From Sporomusaceae bacterium UBA7701 (GTDB lineage Bacteria; Bacillota; Negativicutes; Sporomusales; UBA7701): a stretch of 64,000 nt of DNA. The stretch is taken from contig DLGF01000015.1 in assembly GCA_002482545.1 (NCBI GenBank), positions 186,001-250,000 of the forward strand, written 5' to 3'. A program made the position numbers and the translations under genes. Below the pieces are notes generated by a model that had not been told where the DNA came from, made no database searches, and was given only the letters and a program-made list of their open reading frames with translations. Shown piece after piece: positions 16,670 to 22,776 of the stretch; the stretch's first letter is position 1; every line of letters begins with the position of its first letter.

Positions 16670-16792
16670 ATGACGGAAAAAACGGTGGATTATATTTTTC
16701 TTGCCCTGTTCGGGTTGTTGCTCATGATAGCAATATATCAATTCAACTGGCTGTCGGAAGTCCGGGACTTTTTCCAGATGCCCGCCTCTTAG
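16670..16792 (+). CDS. Small single-span membrane peptide
   Basis: An ORF of 40 codons with a good ribosome binding site (GGGAGA, nine nt before ATG). A polar N-terminus (MTEKTVDY) is followed by one hydrophobic span of about 18 residues (IFLALFGLLLMIAIY) and an amphipathic tail that ends MPAS. No family was recognised. It ends 12 nt before the stop codon of the convergent pseudo-SixA gene. The candidate PhoP box upstream suggests phosphate-starvation expression. Clear initiation signals and a proper TM segment favour a real gene. Confidence 0.65.
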   Translation: MTEKTVDYIFLALFGLLLMIAIYQFNWLSEVRDFFQMPAS

Positions 16793-16804
16793 CCGAGGGC
16801 CGCA

Positions 16805-17272
16805 TCAATGGAGACGCTGGGTTATATTGCTTTGCGAGAACCACAGGAGTTCGCTTGGCCCGCCTTCATCCGTATCGACCAGGAACGCGAGGATTGAGAG
16901 GTCTTGCAAGGGAAACTGCAGCCCGCTGATCTCCCTGACCCAGGTGGCTATATTCTCCGTGTCGGCGACAATGATCAGACAGCGGTCCCTGGCGTGCTCC
17001 GCGGCCAGATCCAGAATGGCCTGGATGCGGCTTTCGGCAATGGTCCGGGTATATTTCCGCTTAACGCCCAGCTCTTCGGCCACCAAGGCCGCATAGGCGT
17101 TCAAATAAGGATCTACGGTAGTCCAAAGTTCAGCCTTGGTTTTCCGGGGCAGGCTGCGCAGCAACCCCTGGGCCACCCGGGAAACCAGCCGCTTTGTTTT
17201 TTCATCGATGTCCCGGTCGGGCGCCTGTTCCGTTTCCTTGGGGGTGCCCACGCCAAAAAAGAAAAGTTCCAT
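16805..17272 (-). CDS. SixA-like histidine-phosphatase-fold protein lacking catalytic residues
   Basis: Protein of 155 residues whose pattern follows the small SixA phosphohistidine phosphatases. An N-terminal MELFFFGVG aligns with M-x-L-x-x-x-RHG. A TTVDPYLNAYAALVAEELG segment aligns with the SSPxxRAxQTAExVAExLG helix, and CLIIVADTENI aligns with the VLVVSHxPxI strand. The key residues are replaced: RHG reads GVG, the substrate Arg is absent and the second His is Asp. It is probably a pseudo-phosphatase or binding protein; the assignment rests on pattern only. AGGAGGG places the start at 17272, and an upstream in-frame ATG lacks support. Confidence 0.55.
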   Translation of the reverse strand: MELFFFGVGTPKETEQAPDRDIDEKTKRLVSRVAQGLLRSLPRKTKAELWTTVDPYLNAYAALVAEELGVKRKYTRTIAESRIQAILDLAAEHARDRCLIIVADTENIATWVREISGLQFPLQDLSILAFLVDTDEGGPSELLWFSQSNITQRLH

Positions 17273-17370
17273 ACTATCCCTCCTGTATATAAAGAATACT
17301 ACGGGCCGCATTCGTTTCCTCTATTGACCGTCAAGGGGGGGGAAGCCGTCAAGCCGCATTATGTCTGGGT

Positions 17371-17436
17371 TTAACGATTTGTTCGCCGAATCTTAACAAA
17401 TCCTTAACAATGGAAGCGGCAGGTTTCTGCTAAGGT
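17371..17436 (+). promoter_or_regulatory. PhoP-box promoter
   Basis: TTAACG (17371), TTCGCC (17382), TTAACA (17393) and TTAACA (17404) have an exact 11-nt period. A -10 TAAGGT follows at 17431, 27 nt after the last repeat start. It drives the unknown gene at 17514. Confidence 0.75.
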
Positions 17437-17513
17437 AGAGGAGAGAGGCGATATTGCCGCGAGAAGGCGCAGAAAGCTGCGCTTCTTAGCAAGTAAAAAA
17501 GGGGAGTCGCATT

Positions 17514-17915
17514 ATGTCCCTGGCCTTTGACCAAAAAGTCGAGTTTATCTATAAGGTCATGCAAAAAATTGCTGAAGAAAAACAGTACTTGCCCTTGCAG
17601 GAAATCTGGAAACACCGCTACGAGCTGTCGGAAGAGGACATCGAGGTGTTGATAACCGCCCTGGGCGGACTGATGGAGGAAGCTGCAACCGGCAGCGACA
17701 GGATTGCCTACCACCAGGTGGAGGCCGTTCTCCTGGGCCGGGGCTGGAATGCGCGGCGGATCCCGGGCATCCTGGGGACGCTGTATGCAGGAGGCGACGA
17801 GCGGCTGAACGAGTTTATCGGCGGGTTGAAGGGAATTCCCTTTGAACTGAAAAGAATGATCAAAAAAACGAAAAAATACAAGTACGAATGCCTGCTATAC
17901 AGCAATGAACGCTAG
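17514..17915 (+). CDS. Hypothetical protein, predicted helical and cytoplasmic
   Basis: Protein of 133 residues with no signal or membrane segment and many charged residues (KVEFIYKVMQKIAEEKQY, ELSEEDIEVL, FELKRMIKKTKKYKYECLL). No family was recognised. GGGGAG lies before the ATG. Its promoter carries a good PhoP box, so it is likely induced with the phosphatase. Secondary structure looks mostly alpha-helical, like small adaptor or anti-regulator proteins, but this is only an impression. A strong inverted repeat lies about 75 nt downstream. Confidence 0.75.
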   Translation: MSLAFDQKVEFIYKVMQKIAEEKQYLPLQEIWKHRYELSEEDIEVLITALGGLMEEAATGSDRIAYHQVEAVLLGRGWNARRIPGILGTLYAGGDERLNEFIGGLKGIPFELKRMIKKTKKYKYECLLYSNER

Positions 17916-17990
17916 TTCGCCCGGACGAGCGAACCGGCGGGAGGCTATTCTGAAAGTCTCTTTGTCCTTGCATGGATCGCAAAACTCAGT

Positions 17991-18043
17991 CCCCCAAAGC
18001 TCAGTCCGTACGCCTTATGCCGTACGGACTGAGCTTTTGGGGG
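17991..18043 (+). terminator. Long hairpin downstream of the unknown gene
   Basis: A stem of about 20 bp: CCCCAAAGCTCAGTCCGTACG pairs with its near-perfect complement around CCTTATGC, with one bulged T. There is no T tract after it, so it may be a processed or bidirectional terminator. It separates the unknown gene from the next PhoP-box promoter. Confidence 0.6.
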
Positions 18044-18092
18044 ACTTTACCGGCAGGGCGGGACACTTGGGAACAGCCCTTTATATTCATAT

Positions 18093-18146
18093 TTTACAAG
18101 GCCTTAACGATTCCTTAACGCCGGACTTCAGCCTGAAAGGTATACT
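18093..18146 (+). promoter_or_regulatory. PhoP-box promoter of the HD-GYP gene
   Basis: TTTACA (18093), TTAACG (18104) and TTAACG (18115) are 11 nt apart, and TATACT (18141) follows 26 nt after the last repeat start. The predicted transcript begins near 18153, just before the GGAGG ribosome binding site at 18169. Confidence 0.78.
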
Positions 18147-18180
18147 GAAGATAATATTGCCGCAGGACGGAGGTGTACAA

Positions 18181-19086
18181 GTGGCAAAAACCAATGAAGA
18201 ACAAGGCGTGATCGAATCCTCCCCTACAGGGCGCTCGCAGGACGACGCCTTCCTGAGCGCCTATTCGCGGCTTATGGGTCCTTTGCAGGAAGCTTTCATC
18301 ACCATTGAATCGGCCCGGCCTGTTCCGGTGAGAGATATCAGCGAAATCGCCCATTATCTGACGGATCTGACCGACACGCCGGATTTGCTGAATAAATTGC
18401 AGGAAGTCCGGGATAAGCAGGACCCGATGCTCCAGCACAGTTTAAATGTGGCTCTTGTGGCCGGATGCCTGGTGAAATGGCTTGATATGCCGCGGAATGC
18501 AATCATGGAAGCCATATTCGCCGGGTTGTTGCACGATGTCGGCAAGATGCTCATTCCCGAAACCATCTTATTAAAACCGAAAAAGCTGTTGCCGTACGAA
18601 CAGGGCGTCATCCGCTGCCACCCTTTTCACAGCTACCAGTTGATCCAACCGTCCATTCATATCCCGCAGTCGGTCAAACTGGCCGTGCTTCAGCACCACG
18701 AGCGTCTCGACGGCTCGGGGTATCCGGCCCAGCTCAAGCTCGACGAGATTTCCTTCCTGGCTCAAGTCCTGGCGGTGGCCGACAGCTATGACGCCATGAT
18801 GTCCGGCCGTCCCTACCGCACGGCATTGGCTCATATCGAAGTCATGGAAGAATTGGCGAATAAAATGTACGTCAAATTGGATGCGACAGTTTGCATCGTC
18901 CTGCTGGATAAAATCAAACAGGCGGTCGTCGGCAACCAGGTTGAGCTTGACGACGGCCGGACCGCCAAGATCGTCCGGTTTGAGAAGCCGCGCAATCCCA
19001 GGCCGCTGCTGCAGTTCGACGACGGAGACTACCTGGACCTGAGCCGCAATCCGCGAATCCGGATAACCGGAATCAGTCCTTCCTAG
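18181..19086 (+). CDS. HD-GYP domain phosphohydrolase
   Basis: Protein of 301 residues, a predicted cytoplasmic phosphodiesterase of cyclic dinucleotides such as c-di-GMP. An N-terminal unknown region (about 1-95) precedes the HD-GYP domain. That domain has HSLNVALVAG, the metal motif LLHDVGK, H-x-FHSYQL, LQHHERLDGSGYP (the GYP motif) and AVADSYDAMMSGRPYR. A C-terminal DGRTAKIVRF stretch resembles the small tail of this subfamily. All catalytic residues are present, so it should be active. The GTG start at 18181 follows GGAGG at eight nt and agrees with the promoter at 18093-18146. Confidence 0.88.
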   Translation: MAKTNEEQGVIESSPTGRSQDDAFLSAYSRLMGPLQEAFITIESARPVPVRDISEIAHYLTDLTDTPDLLNKLQEVRDKQDPMLQHSLNVALVAGCLVKWLDMPRNAIMEAIFAGLLHDVGKMLIPETILLKPKKLLPYEQGVIRCHPFHSYQLIQPSIHIPQSVKLAVLQHHERLDGSGYPAQLKLDEISFLAQVLAVADSYDAMMSGRPYRTALAHIEVMEELANKMYVKLDATVCIVLLDKIKQAVVGNQVELDDGRTAKIVRFEKPRNPRPLLQFDDGDYLDLSRNPRIRITGISPS

Positions 19087-19156
19087 CAGCGTGGGAACCA
19101 AGTCGATGCGACCCAAAAGCTTGGGAGCAATCCATGCCATTATATAATCATTCCTG

Positions 19157-19182
19157 CCGGGCCTTTGGGGGCCCGCTTTTTC
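19157..19182 (+). terminator. Intrinsic terminator after the HD-GYP gene
   Basis: CGGGCC pairs with GGCCCG around TTTGGG, followed by CTTTTTC. Confidence 0.8.
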
Positions 19183-19288
19183 TGTCCGCCCGCCGCCCCG
19201 GCATGTATAATTGCTTTGGCGCAAATGACGGTTGGCCTGGAAAAGGACATCCAAAAGTTTAAAGCCTAAAACGGCGGCAAGAGCGCTT

Positions 19289-19332
19289 TTAACAATAAGT
19301 TAACAGTATTCTCCGGAGTGTTCCGGTATAAT
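19289..19332 (+). promoter_or_regulatory. PhoP-box promoter of the EAL-CBS-GGDEF gene
   Basis: Two perfect TTAACA half-sites start at 19289 and 19300. A perfect -10 TATAAT lies 27 nt after the second, and there is no normal -35. This is what an activator-dependent PhoP promoter looks like. Confidence 0.75.
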
Positions 19333-19373
19333 GAAAATAAAAGTCAAACTTGTCTGAGAAGAAGTGGGGATAC

Positions 19374-21218
19374 ATGAGAAAGCTTCCACACTGTGCCCGG
19401 AAGGTTTGGCCAGGGGGGCAACCCTCCGGCAAGGCGCAACCCGAAATACAGCCGCAGGATAACCTCTGCGGCTATGTTCATGAGGTGACGGCCGAGCAAA
19501 AGGCGGCCGTCTGTTTTCAGCCCATCCTGGATCTGACCAGCGGTGTCGTTCTGGGTTATGAAGCGCTGGGCCGAAGACCCCGGCCCGGCCCGGGCGGCAT
19601 GCCCGGAGAACGCTCGGCCGCAGACGGTGCCTGGAAACCGGAAGCGGACCTGGAGCGCCTGTGCGTCGAAAAGGCGCTCCAGCTTGCTGCGGAATGCCGC
19701 GAACTGCTGTTTATCGACCTTGGCGCCCGCAGTGCCGCAGAGCTTGCCCGGTATGGCGCAGCCCTTCCGGAGACGGCCCGTTTTACAGACCGGATGGTAT
19801 TGGAAATTCCGGGAGCCGGCCTGGAAGCCGCCGGTGCCGCGGCACTGCTGAAAAGGCACCGGCGCTGGACGGTGGCCGTCGACAGCCCCGGCCTCGGCGA
19901 AATCCGGTTTGCCTCCCTGGAGAAAGCCCGGCCGGAGTATATCAGGCTCGACTCTTCCCTGATCAAGCAGGCGGCGGAAGACCGGGTGAAAAAAGCGCTG
20001 ATCACGGCTATGGTGGAGTACGCTCATTCGATCGGAACAAAAGTCATCGCCGCCGGGATTGAAACCAGGTGTATTCTGGCCATGGTCCTGGAAATGGATA
20101 TCGATTACGGGCAAGGGCTTCTGCTGGCTCCTCCCGCTTCGACGCCGCAACGTATCCGGACAGACCTCATTGATTTTATCAGGACCAAGCGAAAGCTGGA
20201 CTCCCGGGTAACGCTATCCGGGGTTAACGATCTCTCGATCGGCGATATCGTCCAATACAGTCCCGCCACTTCCCGAAAAACGCTGGTCAGCGATGTCGAG
20301 CCGCTGTTAACCGACGAATACGAGGGCGTCGTCATCCAGGAGGAGGGGAAGCCCATCGGCCTGCTGATGAGGAACCAGCTGTACTTTCAACTGGGGGCTC
20401 GGTACGGGGTGGCGCTGTATTACCAGCGTCCGGTGGAACTGGTGATGGATAAGCAGCCCCTCATCGTGGAGGCGACCCTTTCGCTGGAAACGGTTTCGAA
20501 GATGGTCATGAATCGCCGCGACACGGCCAGGGTATACGATTTGGTCATCATCGTCCGCGACGGCCTCTACCTCGGGACGGTTTCCATCATGCACCTTCTC
20601 CAGCACCTCACCGATCTCAAAATCCGTTATGCGGCCAACGCCAATCCGCTGACCGGCCTGCCCGGCAATATGGTGATCGAGGAAAAGCTCAAAGCGATGA
20701 TTGCTCAGCAGATACCTTTTTCCGTACTATACATCGATCTGGACAATTTTAAGGCCTTCAACGACAAGTATGGCTTTGAACGGGGCGACAAAGCCATCAT
20801 GCTGACGGCTTCCATTCTGGATTCCTGCCTCAGCAGCCACGAAGAAGCAAACCGGGATTTCCTGGGGCACATCGGCGGCGATGACTTTGTCATCCTTGCC
20901 CGGCCGGAAAAGGCGGAGGTGATATGTAACGCGATCATCCGCGACTTTGACCGGGAGATTCCCAATCTCTATGCCCACGCCGACCGCGAACGTGGATACA
21001 TAATCATGCCCAACCGGCGGGGCCAGGTTGAAAGTTATCCCATTATGTCGATCTCCATCGCGGTTGTCGACAACCGGAACCGGCGTTTTGAAAATTACCT
21101 TGAGATCGGCGAGATCGCCGCCGAACTGAAAAAGCAGGCCAAGTCCCTGCCGGGATCGGTCTGGGTCGGCGACCGCCGGCGCCAGAGCGCTCATGGATGC
21201 CTGTCGTTATGGGACTAG
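19374..21218 (+). CDS. EAL-CBS-GGDEF signalling protein with degenerate EAL domain
   Basis: Cytoplasmic protein of 614 residues. Domain order is EAL (about 40-270), a CBS pair (about 300-420) and GGDEF (about 430-600). The EAL signature reads YEALGR, but the metal-binding DDFG is DSPG, the usual Lys strand KID is RLD and AEGIE is AAGIE. Phosphodiesterase activity is therefore unlikely. The GGDEF loop is GGDDF, a variant compatible with diguanylate cyclase activity. The CBS pair may sense adenine nucleotides. Start at ATG 19374 (after AAGTGGGG); the TTG upstream has no ribosome binding site. The PhoP-box promoter suggests that c-di-GMP output responds to phosphate supply. Confidence 0.85.
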   Translation: MRKLPHCARKVWPGGQPSGKAQPEIQPQDNLCGYVHEVTAEQKAAVCFQPILDLTSGVVLGYEALGRRPRPGPGGMPGERSAADGAWKPEADLERLCVEKALQLAAECRELLFIDLGARSAAELARYGAALPETARFTDRMVLEIPGAGLEAAGAAALLKRHRRWTVAVDSPGLGEIRFASLEKARPEYIRLDSSLIKQAAEDRVKKALITAMVEYAHSIGTKVIAAGIETRCILAMVLEMDIDYGQGLLLAPPASTPQRIRTDLIDFIRTKRKLDSRVTLSGVNDLSIGDIVQYSPATSRKTLVSDVEPLLTDEYEGVVIQEEGKPIGLLMRNQLYFQLGARYGVALYYQRPVELVMDKQPLIVEATLSLETVSKMVMNRRDTARVYDLVIIVRDGLYLGTVSIMHLLQHLTDLKIRYAANANPLTGLPGNMVIEEKLKAMIAQQIPFSVLYIDLDNFKAFNDKYGFERGDKAIMLTASILDSCLSSHEEANRDFLGHIGGDDFVILARPEKAEVICNAIIRDFDREIPNLYAHADRERGYIIMPNRRGQVESYPIMSISIAVVDNRNRRFENYLEIGEIAAELKKQAKSLPGSVWVGDRRRQSAHGCLSLWD

Positions 21219-21243
21219 CGATTCATAGATTGCTTCCAGCGTG

Positions 21244-21270
21244 GTCAAGCGATGCTGCTTGATCTTTTTT
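21244..21270 (+). terminator. Terminator after the EAL-CBS-GGDEF gene
   Basis: TCAAGC pairs with GCTTGA around GATGCT, followed by TCTTTTTTATTT. Confidence 0.8.
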
Positions 21271-21302
21271 ATTTGGGATTTTATAAACCTCCCGCCAACT
21301 GC

Positions 21303-21339
21303 AAAAACCGAACAGCCTCTCGTCAGAGAGGCTGTTCGG
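21303..21339 (-). terminator. Terminator of the Spo0E-like transcript
   Basis: On the minus strand CCGAACAGCCTCTC pairs with GAGAGGCTGTTCGG, followed by TTTTTG. It lies 60 nt past the Spo0E-like stop codon. Confidence 0.85.
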
Positions 21340-21398
21340 CCAGACCTGTGCGGGATGGAGGAATTGGAGGTTGAGAATTGGTTATTTAAGATAATTGC

Positions 21399-21605
21399 TC
21401 AAGCCGCGATTCGTTCATGTTCGCGGATGTAGTGGAGATATACAATCAGGAGATCTTCAAGCTGACGCTCGAGCTCTTTATCCGGGATGTTGTTCCGGTC
21501 TTTTTCCCATAGCTCCCGGCGAAGGTGTTCAATACGGGATCGTAAGCTTTCTATCTTTGCGAGGAGAATGCTTTCCGGCGACAAGCTGACACCCTCTTTC
21601 TTCAA
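21399..21605 (-). CDS. Spo0E-like aspartyl-phosphate phosphatase family protein
   Basis: Protein of 68 residues with the Spo0E-type helical hairpin: ILLAKIESLRSRIEHLRREL, a short linker, then a second helix ELERQLEDLLIVYLHYI. The second helix resembles the SxxLDxLIxxY motif, except that the usual Ser is Arg and the LD pair is LE. Spo0E proteins dephosphorylate Spo0A and related regulators, and the changed motif leaves activity uncertain. The TTG start lies 5 nt after the frameshifted ORF with no strong ribosome binding site, which suggests translational coupling. If so, the frameshift upstream matters for its expression. Confidence 0.65.
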   Translation of the reverse strand: MKKEGVSLSPESILLAKIESLRSRIEHLRRELWEKDRNNIPDKELERQLEDLLIVYLHYIREHERIAA

Positions 21606-21610
21606 ACTTG

Positions 21611-21806
21611 CTACGCGGGAGTGACGGGCTGGACCCGGACGGACCGTTCGTGCTCCCGTTCGGAAGAGACGACCTGCCTGATGATGGTATATACGGCAAG
21701 CTCAGTCTCCTGGATGATGGCTTTGCTTAAGAGTTTCAGCCGTTGCTCGCTGATTTGCGGTAAATACCCCTTTGATCAGTCCGCCGACAATATCTTCAGA
21801 AATCAT
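21611..21806 (-). pseudogene. Small ORF interrupted by a one-base frameshift in a G4 run
   Basis: AGGAGG sits six nt before ATG 21806. The first frame reads MISEDIVGGLIKG and soon stops. Removing one base from the GGGG run (CCCC at 21767-21770 on the plus strand) joins it to the frame YLPQISEQRLKLLSKAII, which continues to a stop at 21611. That gives a 64-residue helical, charged protein. The length of 196 nt is 3n+1, as expected. It may be a sequencing error, a phase-variable or programmed site, or a decayed gene. It follows a PhoP-type promoter and precedes the Spo0E-like gene. Confidence 0.6.
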
Positions 21807-21825
21807 AATCATCCTCCTGGAAATC

Positions 21826-21879
21826 ATTGTAGCACTTATCACGGAACTTACCATTAACAGGAAGTTAAGTTTAGGTTAA
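21826..21879 (-). promoter_or_regulatory. PhoP-box promoter of the frameshifted ORF and Spo0E-like gene
   Basis: On the minus strand TTAACC, TTAACT and TTAATG start 11 nt apart (21879, 21868, 21857). A -10 TACAAT begins at 21831, exactly 26 nt after the last repeat start. The spacing equals that at the phosphatase promoter. Confidence 0.7.
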
Positions 21880-21900
21880 AACTCATTTCCGGCAACTCCC

Positions 21901-21950
21901 TTGCATTTAATCCCTTGTCTGGCATATAATAATATTGAGCATATGCTCAA
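21901..21950 (+). promoter_or_regulatory. DUF134 promoter with perfect palindromic operator
   Basis: TTGCAT, an 18-nt spacer and TATAAT (21925-21930) form a promoter. The predicted start point lies inside TTGAGCATATGCTCAA (21935-21950), a perfect 16-bp palindrome. A protein bound there would block initiation. The DUF134 product has a helix-turn-helix, so autoregulation is plausible. Confidence 0.65.
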
Positions 21951-21968
21951 AAAGGAGCTGGTAGTCCT

Positions 21969-22457
21969 GTGGCGAGACGGCGTTGTTGCGGGTTGATCGA
22001 TGACGAGCCGCCATGCCGCATGTTTGTTCCCCGGGGCGAGACCGGGAAGGAGGCCGTGCGGCTGCTGTTTGAGGAATACGAAGCGGTTCGCCTTAAGGAC
22101 CGACTGGGGCTTGAGCAGGCCGAGGGGGCGGCGGTGATGGGACTGTCGAGGCCCACCTTCCAGAGAATATTGCAGTCGGCCAGGACCAAGCTGGCTGAAG
22201 CCCTGGTGGAAGGGCGGGCGATCCTAATTGAAGGAGGTAATTATGTCATGAAAAACCGGGTTTTCGAGTGCGCGGAATGCGCCCACGTATGGGAGGTCGA
22301 GCCCTGCAGCGCGGGGGGCAAGCATGGTTATGAGATCGCTTGTCCGGAATGCGGCAGCCTGAAGAAGCTGAAAATTGAAAATGGCGTCAAGCGCGCCTGC
22401 GGGCACCAGCCCGGCGACAGCCACAGTCACGGCCATGGTTGCTGCGGCGGCCATTAG
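21969..22457 (+). CDS. DUF134 HTH protein with C-terminal zinc-ribbon and His/Cys tail
   Basis: Protein of 162 residues. The N-terminal DUF134 domain (about 1-95) has MARRRCCGLI, the acidic EEYEAVRLKDRLGLEQAEGA segment and a sigma-like HTH, MGLSRPTFQRIL. A C-terminal region follows with ECAECAHVW and ACPECGS (zinc-ribbon-like) and a metal-binding tail, SHSHGHGCCGGH. DUF134 proteins are predicted DNA-binding regulators often linked to iron-molybdenum-cofactor-like proteins; none is adjacent here. The GTG start follows AAAGGAG at a long distance (about 12 nt). The fused metal-binding tail suggests metal or redox sensing. Confidence 0.85.
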   Translation: MARRRCCGLIDDEPPCRMFVPRGETGKEAVRLLFEEYEAVRLKDRLGLEQAEGAAVMGLSRPTFQRILQSARTKLAEALVEGRAILIEGGNYVMKNRVFECAECAHVWEVEPCSAGGKHGYEIACPECGSLKKLKIENGVKRACGHQPGDSHSHGHGCCGGH

Positions 22458-22485
22458 AAGGGGCCGGGCAAGAAAACATAGGGTT

Positions 22486-22516
22486 TAAAAAAAGGACGGA
22501 ACAGCCGTCCTTTTTT
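22486..22516 (+). terminator. Intrinsic terminator after the DUF134 gene
   Basis: GGACGG pairs with CCGTCC, extended by A/T pairs on both sides, and ends in TTTTTT. Confidence 0.88.
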
Positions 22517-22611
22517 GATTTCTAAATATTTTGGGGCGTCAGCGCGGCCCGGCTGCTTTCCGTTGGGCGGTCGGCGCGCCGCCGCCCCGTTTCAGGGAAG
22601 GGTGCTGGGAT

Positions 22612-22627
22612 TGGCATGCAACATGCA
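22612..22627 (+). promoter_or_regulatory. Sigma-54 promoter of the alcohol dehydrogenase gene
   Basis: TGGCATG-N4-ATGCA, with the invariant GG and GC 10 nt apart as in the -24/-12 consensus TGGCACG-N4-TTGCW. The transcript would have a leader of about 140 nt. It contains a TTCCGC/GCGGAA hairpin (22687-22704) and a second hairpin, CAATTTC/GGAATTG, touching the GAGGAGG ribosome binding site. Confidence 0.75.
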
Positions 22628-22776
22628 TAGATGATAGTTGGGCCGGATAGCTCGAACCACCCGAAGGTTCTGCCGGAGGAGAATTATTCCGCTATATGGC
22701 GGAAAGAACCTGCGGAACGAGCGAAAAGAATGGGATCGCCAATTTCTAAAACGGGAATTGAGGAGGCGCTTAGGCT

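Noticed and set aside
17905..18180. A 92-codon N-terminal extension of the HD-GYP protein
   Set aside because: It would run through a long hairpin, a PhoP box and a -10 element. The GTG at 18181 follows GGAGG and the predicted transcript start.
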